From Pelecanus crispus (lineage: Eukaryota; Chordata; Aves; Pelecaniformes; Pelecanidae), in NCBI RefSeq assembly GCF_030463565.1, contig NC_134648.1, forward strand, positions 12,007,806-12,071,805: 64,000 nucleotides of DNA, in the 5' to 3' direction. Made by a program: the position numbers and the translations under genes. Position 1 is the first letter of the stretch. Each line of letters opens with the position of its first letter. A model generated the notes under the pieces. That model did no database searches, was not told the DNA's origin, and worked only from the letters and a program-made list of their open reading frames with translations. This document shows positions 51,801 to 63,800 of this stretch, piece by piece.

Positions 51801-54800
51801 CTGAGACCTGGCTGTTTGCCTGAAAATAGACAGCACAGGAATGAAACACTATAGTTTATTGTACGTATGGTTTATACAGAGGGATTCATAAAAGAAGCTG
51901 ACAAAGCTACAGACAGAAAATTGGCCAGAGAGAACATGGCTGCTGAAGAGAAGTGGCTAACTGCTAACTTGGAACCACAAAACCTCAAACATACTATATA
52001 ACATCTGGATTTGGACCCACCTGATTATGTAGCAACACAAAAGCAAACAAGCAGAACACACACTGCACTGGAATATCGATGCTGCAAAAATGTTACGATA
52101 ATTTATAGCAGCCCAGAGCCAGTGATACTGTCTCAAAATAGCTGAAATGACTGCTGCTTAATTATAAACATACAACCTGAATATCATGTCATTGACTTGA
52201 AAAGAATCAAGCCCCAGACTGTGTTTGGCTTCTGTTCTCTGTTCTGGGTAATCAAACCGTTTGAAAACATCTCAGATGGCCAAAATGGGTAACGTCAACA
52301 AGGCATTGCTCTTCATGCAGAGCAGCCTTGTCCTGCACACGGCAAGAAGCTTCCATAAGGTTTAATCTGGAGAATATCTGAAGACCGTATAGCTGCTTTA
52401 CAATGTAATCTTTTTCCTCTTTCAGTCATTATAGTAATTTAAGAGCTTCACTCAGGTTTCTTGTTGAGCTCATTTTCAGACCAGCTGAAACACAAAACCA
52501 GGCTGGGATGGGGTGGAAGAAGTCAGCAGTTTGGGGAGAGATGATATGAAAAAGTAGAAATAGAGAACTAAAAGCTTAGTGGAAACTTTCAATAAAGGTT
52601 GCACAGATGACAGCTGATCTGCTCCAGCAAGTGAGATTAACATCTGCCAAAGAGCAGTCAAGTGGTTTCTTCAGAGAATTCAGGGGTTTTTGTATAATTC
52701 CTTTTCCTTTTCTTTTCTTTTTTTTTTTTGTAATTGATTAATAGCAAAAAGTTATCATCAACTTTATGATGGTACAAACCAATGACGGAGTTCAAGCAAC
52801 ACAGAACAGCACTATGAGTTACTCTTCCGTTGGCTAGATTGTTTCCAGCCTGGAGAAAACACATTTTGGAGAACAGGGTTGATCACGTGATTTTTAAGAG
52901 GTAACCGTTAGATGGGAAGAGGAGGCACCCCCTGTGAACTGGCCCTTCAGGGGTACACAAGCATATACACTTACTCTCTGTATAATCCTCACTGCCATAC
53001 CTGCAGGGTTGTGTTCTGGGAGGAATTTCTGACCAGTTTGTACGCTCACCCTGTGCAGCATGAATGAAAGGTGAGCCGTCTCTACCACAGTGCTTGTGGG
53101 ACCTCTAAAGTTTCTTCAACTTTAGTCTGAGTCTGTGATTCAGATGGCAACTCAGGTGTCCCTCACACAGGAACATTTTTGCTAAGGCCATGAAACGATT
53201 CCAGGTTTGGAAAGCGGAACGTGCTCAAGCACCTTGCTGGCTTGAGGCCTACTCTAGCGTCTTAGCTGGGTAGCAAAGGTTGATGCATTAGGGAACTGTG
53301 GGGCTTTTTTTTCCCTAGGATTGTATGTGGCTCTTCAGTACTTGACAATCTTAAATTAGTGTTCAAACCTGTCTGCTGAATACTTAGGCGCAGCAAACAA
53401 GGGGGGGAAACATTGAGTTTGTTACGTGCATTTCAAAAGCGTGTGATGTGGAAATCACATTCTTCGACAGGCTAGAGTGTTACTAAATTTAAATTAGTTT
53501 CATTGACAGCACGGAGATGCCAGAGGAATGCTGTCAGCTGAGAATCTGCTCCTGCGCATTTTGCAATATTCAAATTAATTTAAAGTAAGGATTTAAAATT
53601 TACATGTGTAGGTATTTAGACATTTGCAGCTGTGAGCTTACAGGCTATGGTGATAGGTACATGAGAGGCATGCTATCAACCAAGAAAAGGAAATAAAATG
53701 ATTTATGACATCTACTGCTTCCCAGAAGTACTGGCTGTAAGGTAGTGCTGCTATTACCATGAAGTCCCAGGAATGTTTCATGTTACCAGGCCTGTAGAAA
53801 AAAGCACTGTATTTTTCAGTGTAGAAGCTGTTGCTGACAAAAATGCTCAGGCACTGCAAAGATTGCCTGAGAATAATTTTGTCTGTCCCTTGCAAAGGGG
53901 AGCAGAGGAGCAGTTAAAAGGGAAAGGAAACATATTTACCTTCTCCCTTAGAGCTGGCCTTGCTGGCTTAGGGAAGGTAATGGTGCTGTGGAGCTTCTGA
54001 GGTCGGCGCTAATGTTGCTGGGGAAGAGGAGGGAGGACAGCATAAAGCTACTTGGCCTGGGATCAAGAAAGCTGTTGCAGAGTGGTCTCCCACAGAGCAT
54101 AAGACACTCTTGGCTGCTGCAGCTGCTGTGGTGTAGCCTCTTTCCTTTGGTGTTGCCCCCCATCTGAAAAAACAGCCAACAACTAATGAATCACAATTGT
54201 ACTCTAATACAAGTAGAATTGATCTAATACAAATGTCTTCAACCCCCCCCCAAAAAAAAAAAAACAAAAAAAAACCAAAAAGTCTGCAGAACAAGATAAT
54301 TTATTTTCTTGAGGTTGCTAGTGTGAATACTTACACAAGAAGTGAAGCCACCTAACACTTCAAGGCCACAATATTTAGGTACGCCAGGGAGATAGCATTG
54401 TTCTAATACAGAACTGTGGTTGTACAAAGAACTGAAGCACTTGGTTCCCAAATAAGACATATAATCAATGACCTTCTGGTATTTCAAGAAGAGGTATGGA
54501 TTTCTGTCAGGCAGTGGCAAATTACACTTTTATCCTTTTCTTCAGGAGTGTATCATTGATGAAGACTGTGAAACAGGGAAATATTGCCAGTTCTCCACCT
54601 TTGAATACAAGTGTCAGCTCTGTAAAACCCAGCATACAGTAAGTCCTGAATGAGATGTGATTTTATGTGGTCTTTAGAAACTCAGTATATGAATTATTGT
54701 TGCTATCAGCAAGTCAAAAATGATAGAAAACAAGATGCAAAGCTTTCTGCATGAGGTTCAAAAACGGATGTGTAGAGTGTTTTGGGTTGGGTTTTTTTTT

Positions 54801-57800
54801 TTGCCTATTAACACAACTAAGTTTTAAGGTTTGTGTTCTCATATGCTTTAAAACCTGCACTCTGTTCCTCCTGGCTCAAGCTTGACTTGTTAGGTAGCCT
54901 AACGACAGCGTAGACTAACACATTGTAGTTTGCCAGTGGAACGGGCAAAGGGGAAATACTGTGCCAACTCCCAGGGCTCAGCTGACAGGTGGCCATTTCC
55001 AGCTCTTGATTCACAAGGAGAATTGCAGCAGCCTGCGCTCTTGCCTTCATTGACAACTTGTACAATGCTGTAGTGCAATTGTTACTGTAAATGTTCCTCT
55101 TACATGGATTGTTTACATTATTTGAATCTGTGAACCTCAGGAAACATAAATTCCTGTCTTTTGAGCTAAAAGATAAACAGTCTTGGTAGTAGCTGTGGTT
55201 AGATTATCTTCTGTAGGTGACAGATCCCTGAAAAGCTCAGGCTTTTTCTGTGCTGAAATCCAGTTTAAGAGCAGTCTGTCGAACAAGGCCTTTTATCCGA
55301 CGGTCCCTTTTCATTTAAGTTCTGTTGATGGCCTCTTGTGAAACAAATTCATTCCTCAAAACATTTGCAGACAGTTAAGTCTATAAGCAAGCAAACCTTG
55401 CTGTAAAGTCCAATAAAACCAATAGGATTATTATAATCTAAAAGTAACAGGCTGTTCCTGAAATGATTTAAATACTTACTTATCTTGATAACTTCAGGGA
55501 GCTCTATTGACTTCAGTGGATTGAATGCTTGCTTAAATACAAGTCCTGAATATATGCTTGTCATTAAGAAAGCTTATTCTTCATCTTTTAGAAAACGTTA
55601 AACTGCTATTTTTTCATTTTAACATGGAATAATTAAAAATCAAGATTATAATGATAATTATAATTAACACCCCCCGCCTTTTTCCTTGCAGTCCTCAGTA
55701 GAACATTTGTAGGATAAACAAAGTAAAAACTGGGTGCTAGCTAAAGTCCTGTTGTAAAGTGAGCTCAGACTGAAGATGATGGGATCAATTCTCTGACCTA
55801 GAACCCCCACAATTACAAACCATTTTTCTTTTTAATTAGCAGGTCTTAGTAGTGCTAGTGTAGTCCTACTTCTTGCCCTATGTTAAGCACTTCCCGTAGG
55901 ATCCACTGGAAAAGAAATTCTGACTTTGTATGGCTGCCCAGACAGGGCTTCACACAGACAGAAAAAAGCTGTTGAAACGCTGACCTACTAGGAATCTTTA
56001 AGATGTTAATCAAAAAAAGAAACAAAGTGACACAGCGCTTTTATTAGGTTGATTTATTAGGTGTGTATAGTTGAAATGCTGGGACAATTGTCATACAAAG
56101 CTATCTTTAGCTAGAGATTTGCATTTCTGATTTTCAAAGAGAAATTTTTTTCAAAGATTCTGGTTACAAATGAGGTCTGGTTCTTATTACGACTAAAAAT
56201 TGGATTTTAGCAAGATTTTTTTGCTTTGCTCTTTGAAAGGAATCCTTCTGAACAAACTGTAAATTCCTGACTGCATTTTAACAATGGGAAAAAAAAAATC
56301 AGTAATGTTTTCCATTGATAATGTTTCATTTATTAATTTTTGTTTTTCTTGATTGCAAAAGGCTGTCCTGAAATCCATATTATACTGTAGGATGTCTGGC
56401 TGCTGATCAATTTTCATGTAAATGCTAAAATAAGAATTCAGGGTTTGTAAGATTGAAAGTATAGTAGTAGCAAAAGAGTGCTGTGACTCTGCTGCGGAGG
56501 CTCCTCTCTGGCAAATAGTTCTATGTGTGCTCCAAGTTGAGAACCTAAGCAGTTCTGTTTAAACAGTGGCAATATGACAGGCATACATTTCAAGCACATA
56601 TGCAGTTGTCTTCAGGACCAGGGTCTAATTCTGTGTTTAGCTGTCTGTTGATATATGCAATTAGTGCTAGAGTGACAGTTTTGTCATGTGCTTTTTCCAT
56701 TTCCAAGCATTGCTCACGGGATGTTGAATGCTGTGGAGACCAGCTTTGCGTTTGGGGTGAGTGCAGGAAATCCACTTCAAAAGGAGAGAACGGCACCATT
56801 TGTGAGAACCAACATGACTGCAACCCTGGAATGTGCTGTGCTTTTCAGAAAGGTACAGAGGCTTTGCTTTTTATCCTATTCATTTTATAATACAGGAGTG
56901 TTAATATTTAGCTCTTTTGCCCAGGTGAAGTGGTTAAATCTCTACAGAATCAATAGGTCGTTCTCCCTGGGCCTGTGGAGCTCACCACGTTACCATCACT
57001 GTAAAACTTCAATAGAGTGTCGTGGTTTAGCCCCGGCCAGCAACTCAGCACCACGCAGCCGCTCGCTCACTCCCCCTGCCCCGTGGGATGGGGGAGAGAA
57101 TCGGAGGAGTAAGAGTGAGAAACACTCCTGGGTTGAGATAAGAACAGTTCAATAATTGAAATAAAGTAAAATAGTAATGATAATAATATAATAATTATAA
57201 TAACAATAATAATATACAAAGCAAGTGATGCACAATGCAATTGCTCACCACCCGCCGACCAATACCCAGACAGTTCCCGAGCAGCGATCGCTGCTCCCCG
57301 GCCAACCCCCCCCAGTTTATATACTGAGCATGATGTCATATGGTATGGAACAGCCCTTTGGCCAGTTTGGATCAACTATTCTGGCTGTGCCCCCTCCCAG
57401 TTTCTTGTGTACCTGGCAGAGCATGTGAAGCTGAAAAGTCCTTGACTAGCATAAGCAGTACTTAGCAACAACTAAAACATCAGCGTGTTATCAGCATTCT
57501 TCTCCCACTAAATCCAAAACACAGCACTGTGCCTGCTACTAGGGAGAAAATTAACTCTATCCCAGCCGAAACCAGGACACAGAGTTAGGAGTGAGAAACG
57601 GTGTGATAGGGGTGCACAGTGGTGAAAGAAAAGCCCATTGCACGCTAGAGATGACAACAGCATGAGAAGCACAAAAATCTAGATTTCTAAAGGAGATCCT
57701 CAGTCATTTAAAAGTGGCAGAGCTCTATGTTACATTTTCACCCCATAGAGCAAAAATAAGAGAATTAAAAATGTACAAAATAAATTAATGAGATTACTAA

Positions 57801-60800
57801 AAGCGGCTTTTCCTTCAATAGCAGCAAGCAGGCCATCAGAATCAAACTGCAGATACATTTCATACTCTGAGTTTTATACGAGCCTTCCAGGGCACATGCT
57901 ATGCAATACTGACCAGACAGCCAAGATACGCAGACGAATGCTGTTCCTGATTATGTTGTCAGTCCACATGGGAACATGAGACTTGATTTACAGAAGGGAG
58001 GAGAGGAGGGAAGGCATCAGGCCTGCAATCAGTCCTGGATCCTGCCTGGTCAGGGCCCAACTTCTACTGTTTTATATCCACTAGTTCCTCACTGCTTTTA
58101 TCAGAGTTCACCTTAATTTTGTAGTGACAGGACACCATTCCAACCATCTTTCTACACCAGATAGCTCTTTTTCCTGGCTCTTGCTATGAGCAAGAGTTGA
58201 CCGTGTACCTTCGCTGATAGTTGGGCTCGATGATCTCTCAAGGTCCCTTCCAACCCAAAACATTCTATGATACAATTCTATGATAGTTGGGCTGCCTATC
58301 CCGCCTTCAGCCTGCTGGTGGATCAGGCTACTGGGGCATTTCAGGAAAGCGGAGGAGAAAGCTCAAATACCAGTTAAAGGCAAGTGGGCCTGCTCAGCTT
58401 TTCCTTGTGAATTTTGAGCATTACATAGTGGACCTTAGACATTAAGCAAGTTCAATTTCAGCAAGTTTTGGTTAAAATAGGTTCCCCCCCCGCCTCCCTT
58501 CATCAGGTTTCTGCCTAAAGCATTTACAGGTTTTGCCAAGCTCTATCAGAGATTTCTTCGTACTCCAATTCTGAAATGAGACAGAAAGAGCACTTCAATA
58601 AATGCCTATTGCTTTCACCATGCAGGACTTTGAATCTCTGCTCATGCTGCAGAGATGAGTAAATCAGTAATTTACATCCATTGGTGTTTGTAGCACTAGG
58701 CTAGTGTAGTGTGAGGGTAATACTGCTTCTGCAGTCCTCGTTTCCCAGGGGATCCAAACAAGCTGTGTCTTCATTATGATTATTTCAGCTGCATAAGACA
58801 TTCACACTAATTTGAGTGTAAGTTGGTGCTTGGCTTGAAATTAAATTTAGTACAAACCTGTAACGCAGGAAGGAACAATAGAATAGATAAGAATATTGAT
58901 GGAACACTATTATTAAAACTTTAAGTAGAGCTATTGATAATAGCAATAGATTTTTATTCTTTACGATTGTCTGCTTTAGCAGTGCTTTAGGGTTTTTCAG
59001 GTTAGGCCTAACCTCAAGGCCTTTCTCCATCACTAGAGTATTGCAAAAGGTTGTCCTAATAAAGATTGGACTATCTTTACCTGTATACTTGTCCTCGTTT
59101 CAGCTGGGATAGAGTTAATTTTCTTCCTAGCAGCTGGCATAGTGCTGTTCTGGATTTAGTATGAGAATGATGTTGATAATCATAGAATCATAGAATCGTT
59201 TAGGTTGGAAAAGACCTTTAAGATCATCCAGTCCAACCATTAACCTACACTACCAAGTCCACACTAAACCAATCAAGGGTAGACTAGACTAAACCATGTC
59301 CCGAAGTGCCACGTCTACCCATTTTTTGAACGCTTCCAGGGATGGTGATTCCACCACCTCTCTGGGCAGCCTGTTCCAATGCTTGACCACTCTTTCCGTG
59401 AAGAAGTTTTTCCTAATATCCAACCTAAACCTCCCCTGGTGCAGCTTGAGCCCATTTCCTCTCGTCCTATTGCTAACTACATGGGAGAAGAGACCAACAC
59501 CCACCTCACTACAGCCTCCTTTCAGGTAGTTGTAGAGAGTGATAAGGTCTCCCCTCAGCTGCCTCTTCTCCAGACTAAACAACCCAGTTCCCTCAGCCGC
59601 TCCTCATAAGGCCTGTGCTCCAGACCCTTCACCAGCTTCATTGCCCTTCTCTGGACATGCTCCAGCACCTCAATGTCTTTCTTGTATTGAGGGGCCCAAA
59701 ACTGGACACAGTATTCCAGGTGCGGCCTCACCAGCGCCGAGTACAGGGGGACAATCACCTCCCTGCTCCTGCTGGCCACACTATTCCTGATACAAGCCAG
59801 GATGCTGTTGGCCTTCTTGGCCACCTGGGCACACTGCTGGCTCATGTTCAGCTGGCTGTCGACCAACACCCCCAGGTCCTTTTCGGCCAGGCAGCTTTCC
59901 AGCCACTCTTCCCCAAGCCTGTAGCATTGCATGGGGTTGTTGTGACCCAAGTGCAGGACCCGGCACTTGGCCTGGTTAAATCTCATACAGTTGGCCTCAG
60001 ACCATCGGTCCAGCCTGTCCAGGATGTTTTAGTTGTTGCTAAGTACTGCTTACACTACTCAAGGACTTTTCAGCTTCACATGCTCTGCCAGGTGCACAAG
60101 AAACTGGGAGGGGGCACAGCCCGAATAGTTGATCCAAACTGGCCAAAGGGCTATTCCATACCATATGACATCATGCTCAGTATATAAACTGGGGGAGTTG
60201 GACGGGGGGGCAGTGATTACTGCTCAGGGGCTGGCTGGGCATCGGTCGGCGGGTGGTGAGCAATTGCATTGTGCATCACTTGCTTTGTATATTCTTTTAT
60301 CATTATTATTCATTTCTCTTCCTCTGCTGTCCTATTAAACTGCCTTTATCTCAACCAATGGGTTTTATTTTTCTCCCCAGTTCTCTCCCCCATCCTACCA
60401 GGGTGGGGGGGGAGGGTGAGCAAGCAGCTGTGTGGTGCTTAGTTGCCAACCAGGGTTAAATCACAACAATATTTTTTTTTATATAAAACTCTAGTAAACT
60501 GTGGAACATTCACTGCTTAAGATATAATCTGGTTTGGAATTAGAAACTGATAAGTAATATACATTAAAGCATATGTGTGTGTCTGTGCATACATACACAT
60601 ATACATATTTTGACCAAGCCTGTTTTAAAAACTTAAATTCTGAACTGCTCACATATTTTACTCTGCCATAGCACAAAAAAATGAGGTGAATGAAGACAAG
60701 AGAAGGAAGGGAGGTTTGACAGGAACATCTGGAAGAGCTGAACTGAAGACTGACACTTAAGTTACTAGCATCAGGAAACCCAAATGACATATCCTTCTAA

Positions 60801-63800
60801 ATAATTTCTTACACAGGTTGAAATTCACCCCTGTGCAGAAACAAGGGTGCCAAACCCCAAATGCCAGACAGCTTTGTAGAACTGTAGAATTACTATAACA
60901 AATTAAATGGTTGAGTATTAGTCCTTGTAACCTCGTTATTTAGTCTCTGAACAATTACTCTGTATTTGTAACCTCTGCAAAGAAATAGAAGAAATGGGAA
61001 AAATAACAGAGTTCCAAAATAGAGATTTGTCTCTATTCAGATTTTAAATGATTGCATTGAAAAGGATTCACTGTGATGTTAGTTTTCTTGGTTTTAGACT
61101 AGTCTGTCAAATCTCCAAGGGATGGAGTTGTGCAGTACTACTGTATTGACAGTAGTCTCTTCATGAAGAAGCAGGAGTTGATCTTGCTCATTAAGCATAA
61201 ACTTCAAATGTCTTACTCCCACCTAGTGGAAAGAACATTAAGTTATGGCTCCCCAATATGTAAGGGCACTTAAAAAGAGGTCAAGTGTGTCTTTTTGTAT
61301 CTTGCATGTAGACTTAAAGATTAGGTCATCTCAGTTTAGCAGACAGTTAACGACTTCTCATAAAATTAATTTACTCTGGCATGCAGAACTACTGTTTCCT
61401 GTGTGCACTCCATTACCTGAGGAAGGCGAACCCTGCCATGATCCTTCAAACAGACTCCTCAACCTGATCACCTGGGAACTGGAACCCGACGGAGTACTTG
61501 AGCGATGCCCTTGTGCAAGTGGCTTGATCTGCCAACCTCAGAGGTAAAGATCAAAACTGGGCAACCAAGCTGTTTGAAATTTTTGAGGGGTCTCTTTCTG
61601 TGGTAAATAGATGCAGAACTTGCAGATTCTTCCACACTAGAAAGTGTTTTGACAGCTTTGTCATCAGTAGCATTGAAACTTTCTCAAACTTGCTGCTTTG
61701 TCCCACACAGATGTGCCTAATTGAGTTTGGTAACACCTTAATCCCATGTGAGTTAAGTTTGTGTATCACACTGGCACTGCTTTTTAATCAATTAGAAAGT
61801 ACTAGCAGTTGTTGAGATGTATCATTCCAATTTAATTCTCCACATACAGCTCTTGTACACCAACTTTCTATGTTAGATTGAGCTTCTGTTAGACATTTTG
61901 CTTGCTTTCATACATAAGACATATTAAAGACATTTTAGTACACGCAGTAAGTGTAAATAGGCATGTTCCTGTATTACTGATCAGCTTTACAGAAGGTCAC
62001 TTCTATCACAAGGGAACAAACAGATATCTTCGCTTGCACTTGCCTTCAGTTTCAAACTAACCTGAGAGGCCAGTTTCCCTACAGCTGGCTTAAGATCTGC
62101 TGTTCAGACTTGAAACATTTCATACTGTGCAGACTTCTTCTGTATCATTGAGTTTCACAGAATAGGAAGCAGGCTGACTCCATATTTTCTGCTAGAAGTT
62201 AAAACTTTTAATATAATGTTCTTTAAAAGGACAGTTATTTGCATTATCAACAATTTCACTGGGAGAAAGTGAGATCATTTCAGTTTTGCACTAGAAGCAT
62301 TTTTAGAAAACCTGCATGTTAGCTATGAAATAAGCTCTCCAAGTTTGTTCCTACACTACCATTTTCATTATATTAACTTTCAACAAGACAGCATAGCTGT
62401 GATAGAGATGTAGATTAGTACTTCTCTCTTCTGTGTCCAACTGTGTTTCTACATTTTTTTCATGCATGAAAAGTAACTGGATAATATTTTGTTTCATAAA
62501 TGTGATCTAAGGAAGCAGAGTTGATCCCATCCTTTCAGCACCAAAGTTTTAGTTAATGCACAAGTACCATTAACCTCAGGGAAGGAAGTCAGCAAATGTC
62601 ATGTCTAGTAAGAAGGAAGACATTTCAGATGAGGATATAGAAACACAGAAATGAATTAGGGTGTGACCATAACTGAATGGTCCATCTATAGTCACAGGAA
62701 TTATTTATCTGGTTTGGGTTATCACAAATACAGTAACACTGTGCATACCACCTACCCATGACTTGCATGGACAGTAAGATAAAGCTGCTTCTGTGAATTT
62801 ACATGGTAAATTTGAAGATTCAGATAACATTTTTTATTAAAAGCAGCAGCCCATCTCTGCTTGAAATGGCCCTTGGCTAAATATTACTAGTGAGCAATAA
62901 GCACTGAAACAATCAGATTATATCCTAGTTATTCTGTAACTAGCTGTTCTATAATATCCTATTATATCCTATCCTATCCCGTACTATGGGGATAGTCTGC
63001 TGGAAGTCTTAGAACTCCTAGGAAGCAAAACACAACATTTCAAAACGTACACAAAATAAGCTTCAGGAGCACCTATAGTTAATCTACCCTTTGTTTCCAG
63101 TGAAAGAGGCTGCAGCTTTAAGCAGCTGTTGAGGTGCGCCTGGCACATGCAGCGGTCACCTCGCACTCTGTCACAAGGACCTGTAGCCCTGTTCTGTCCC
63201 ACGCAGTGCAGAGAGATAGCGGGTACACCATGATCAAGTTCTGTTCCCCTGCCTCCTGTCCACAAATATAAATCATTCCTGTTTCTTTTTAAAGTTCCTA
63301 CAATGAATGTGGGATCTTTGTTCGCAGGCAACTAGAGCTATTTTCAAAATGAAGATAGCAGCAAATACAGCTGCTATCCTGTTTAGAAACAAATATATAA
63401 TGCTCACAGTTTTCTCAACTTCACAGCTTGATGGCAAACAACATGTTTCCACATTCCTTTTAAACTGGAGTATCATGTTTCTTAACTTGGCATTATGACA
63501 TGAACAGGAAGGACTAGTCACCGTGATTGCTTGTAGGTAGAAGGGCCAGCTTGTGCTGAGGTCCACTGCCATCTTGTGTCCCAGCATCAAACATTTTTTG
63601 CTCTTAGGATCTTTGTTCTAGCTCTGTACATGGAAATCTCATCTTTAACTCTCCAGCTGTCAAGCATGTAAAAAAATCAGGTGTTTATGAAGTCAGCTAT
63701 GGTAGAACTGGCAGTATTGTGCATTTAACATGCTTTCATATGGGGAGGGAATGAAGTTTATTAAGGCAGTAGCAGAACATGGAAAGATGTACTATATAAT

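Larger units (their letters stand above)
33626..54545 (+). other. DKK3: DKK3 intron 3 (20.9 kb)
   Basis: GTAAGT...CTTCAG, phase 0. Contains three LTRs or probable LTRs (33666, 42136, 44925), microsatellites and several poly(T)/poly(A) runs (for example about 49377, 50766, 51371, 51542 and 52719). No coding exon is supported inside it. Confidence 0.9.
56853..61386 (+). other. DKK3: DKK3 intron 5
   Basis: 4.5 kb, GTACAG...TGCAG, phase 1. It is the intron most loaded with mobile DNA: an antisense LTR, a CR1 tail, and the LTR split by CR1, together over 40 percent of its length. Confidence 0.92.
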
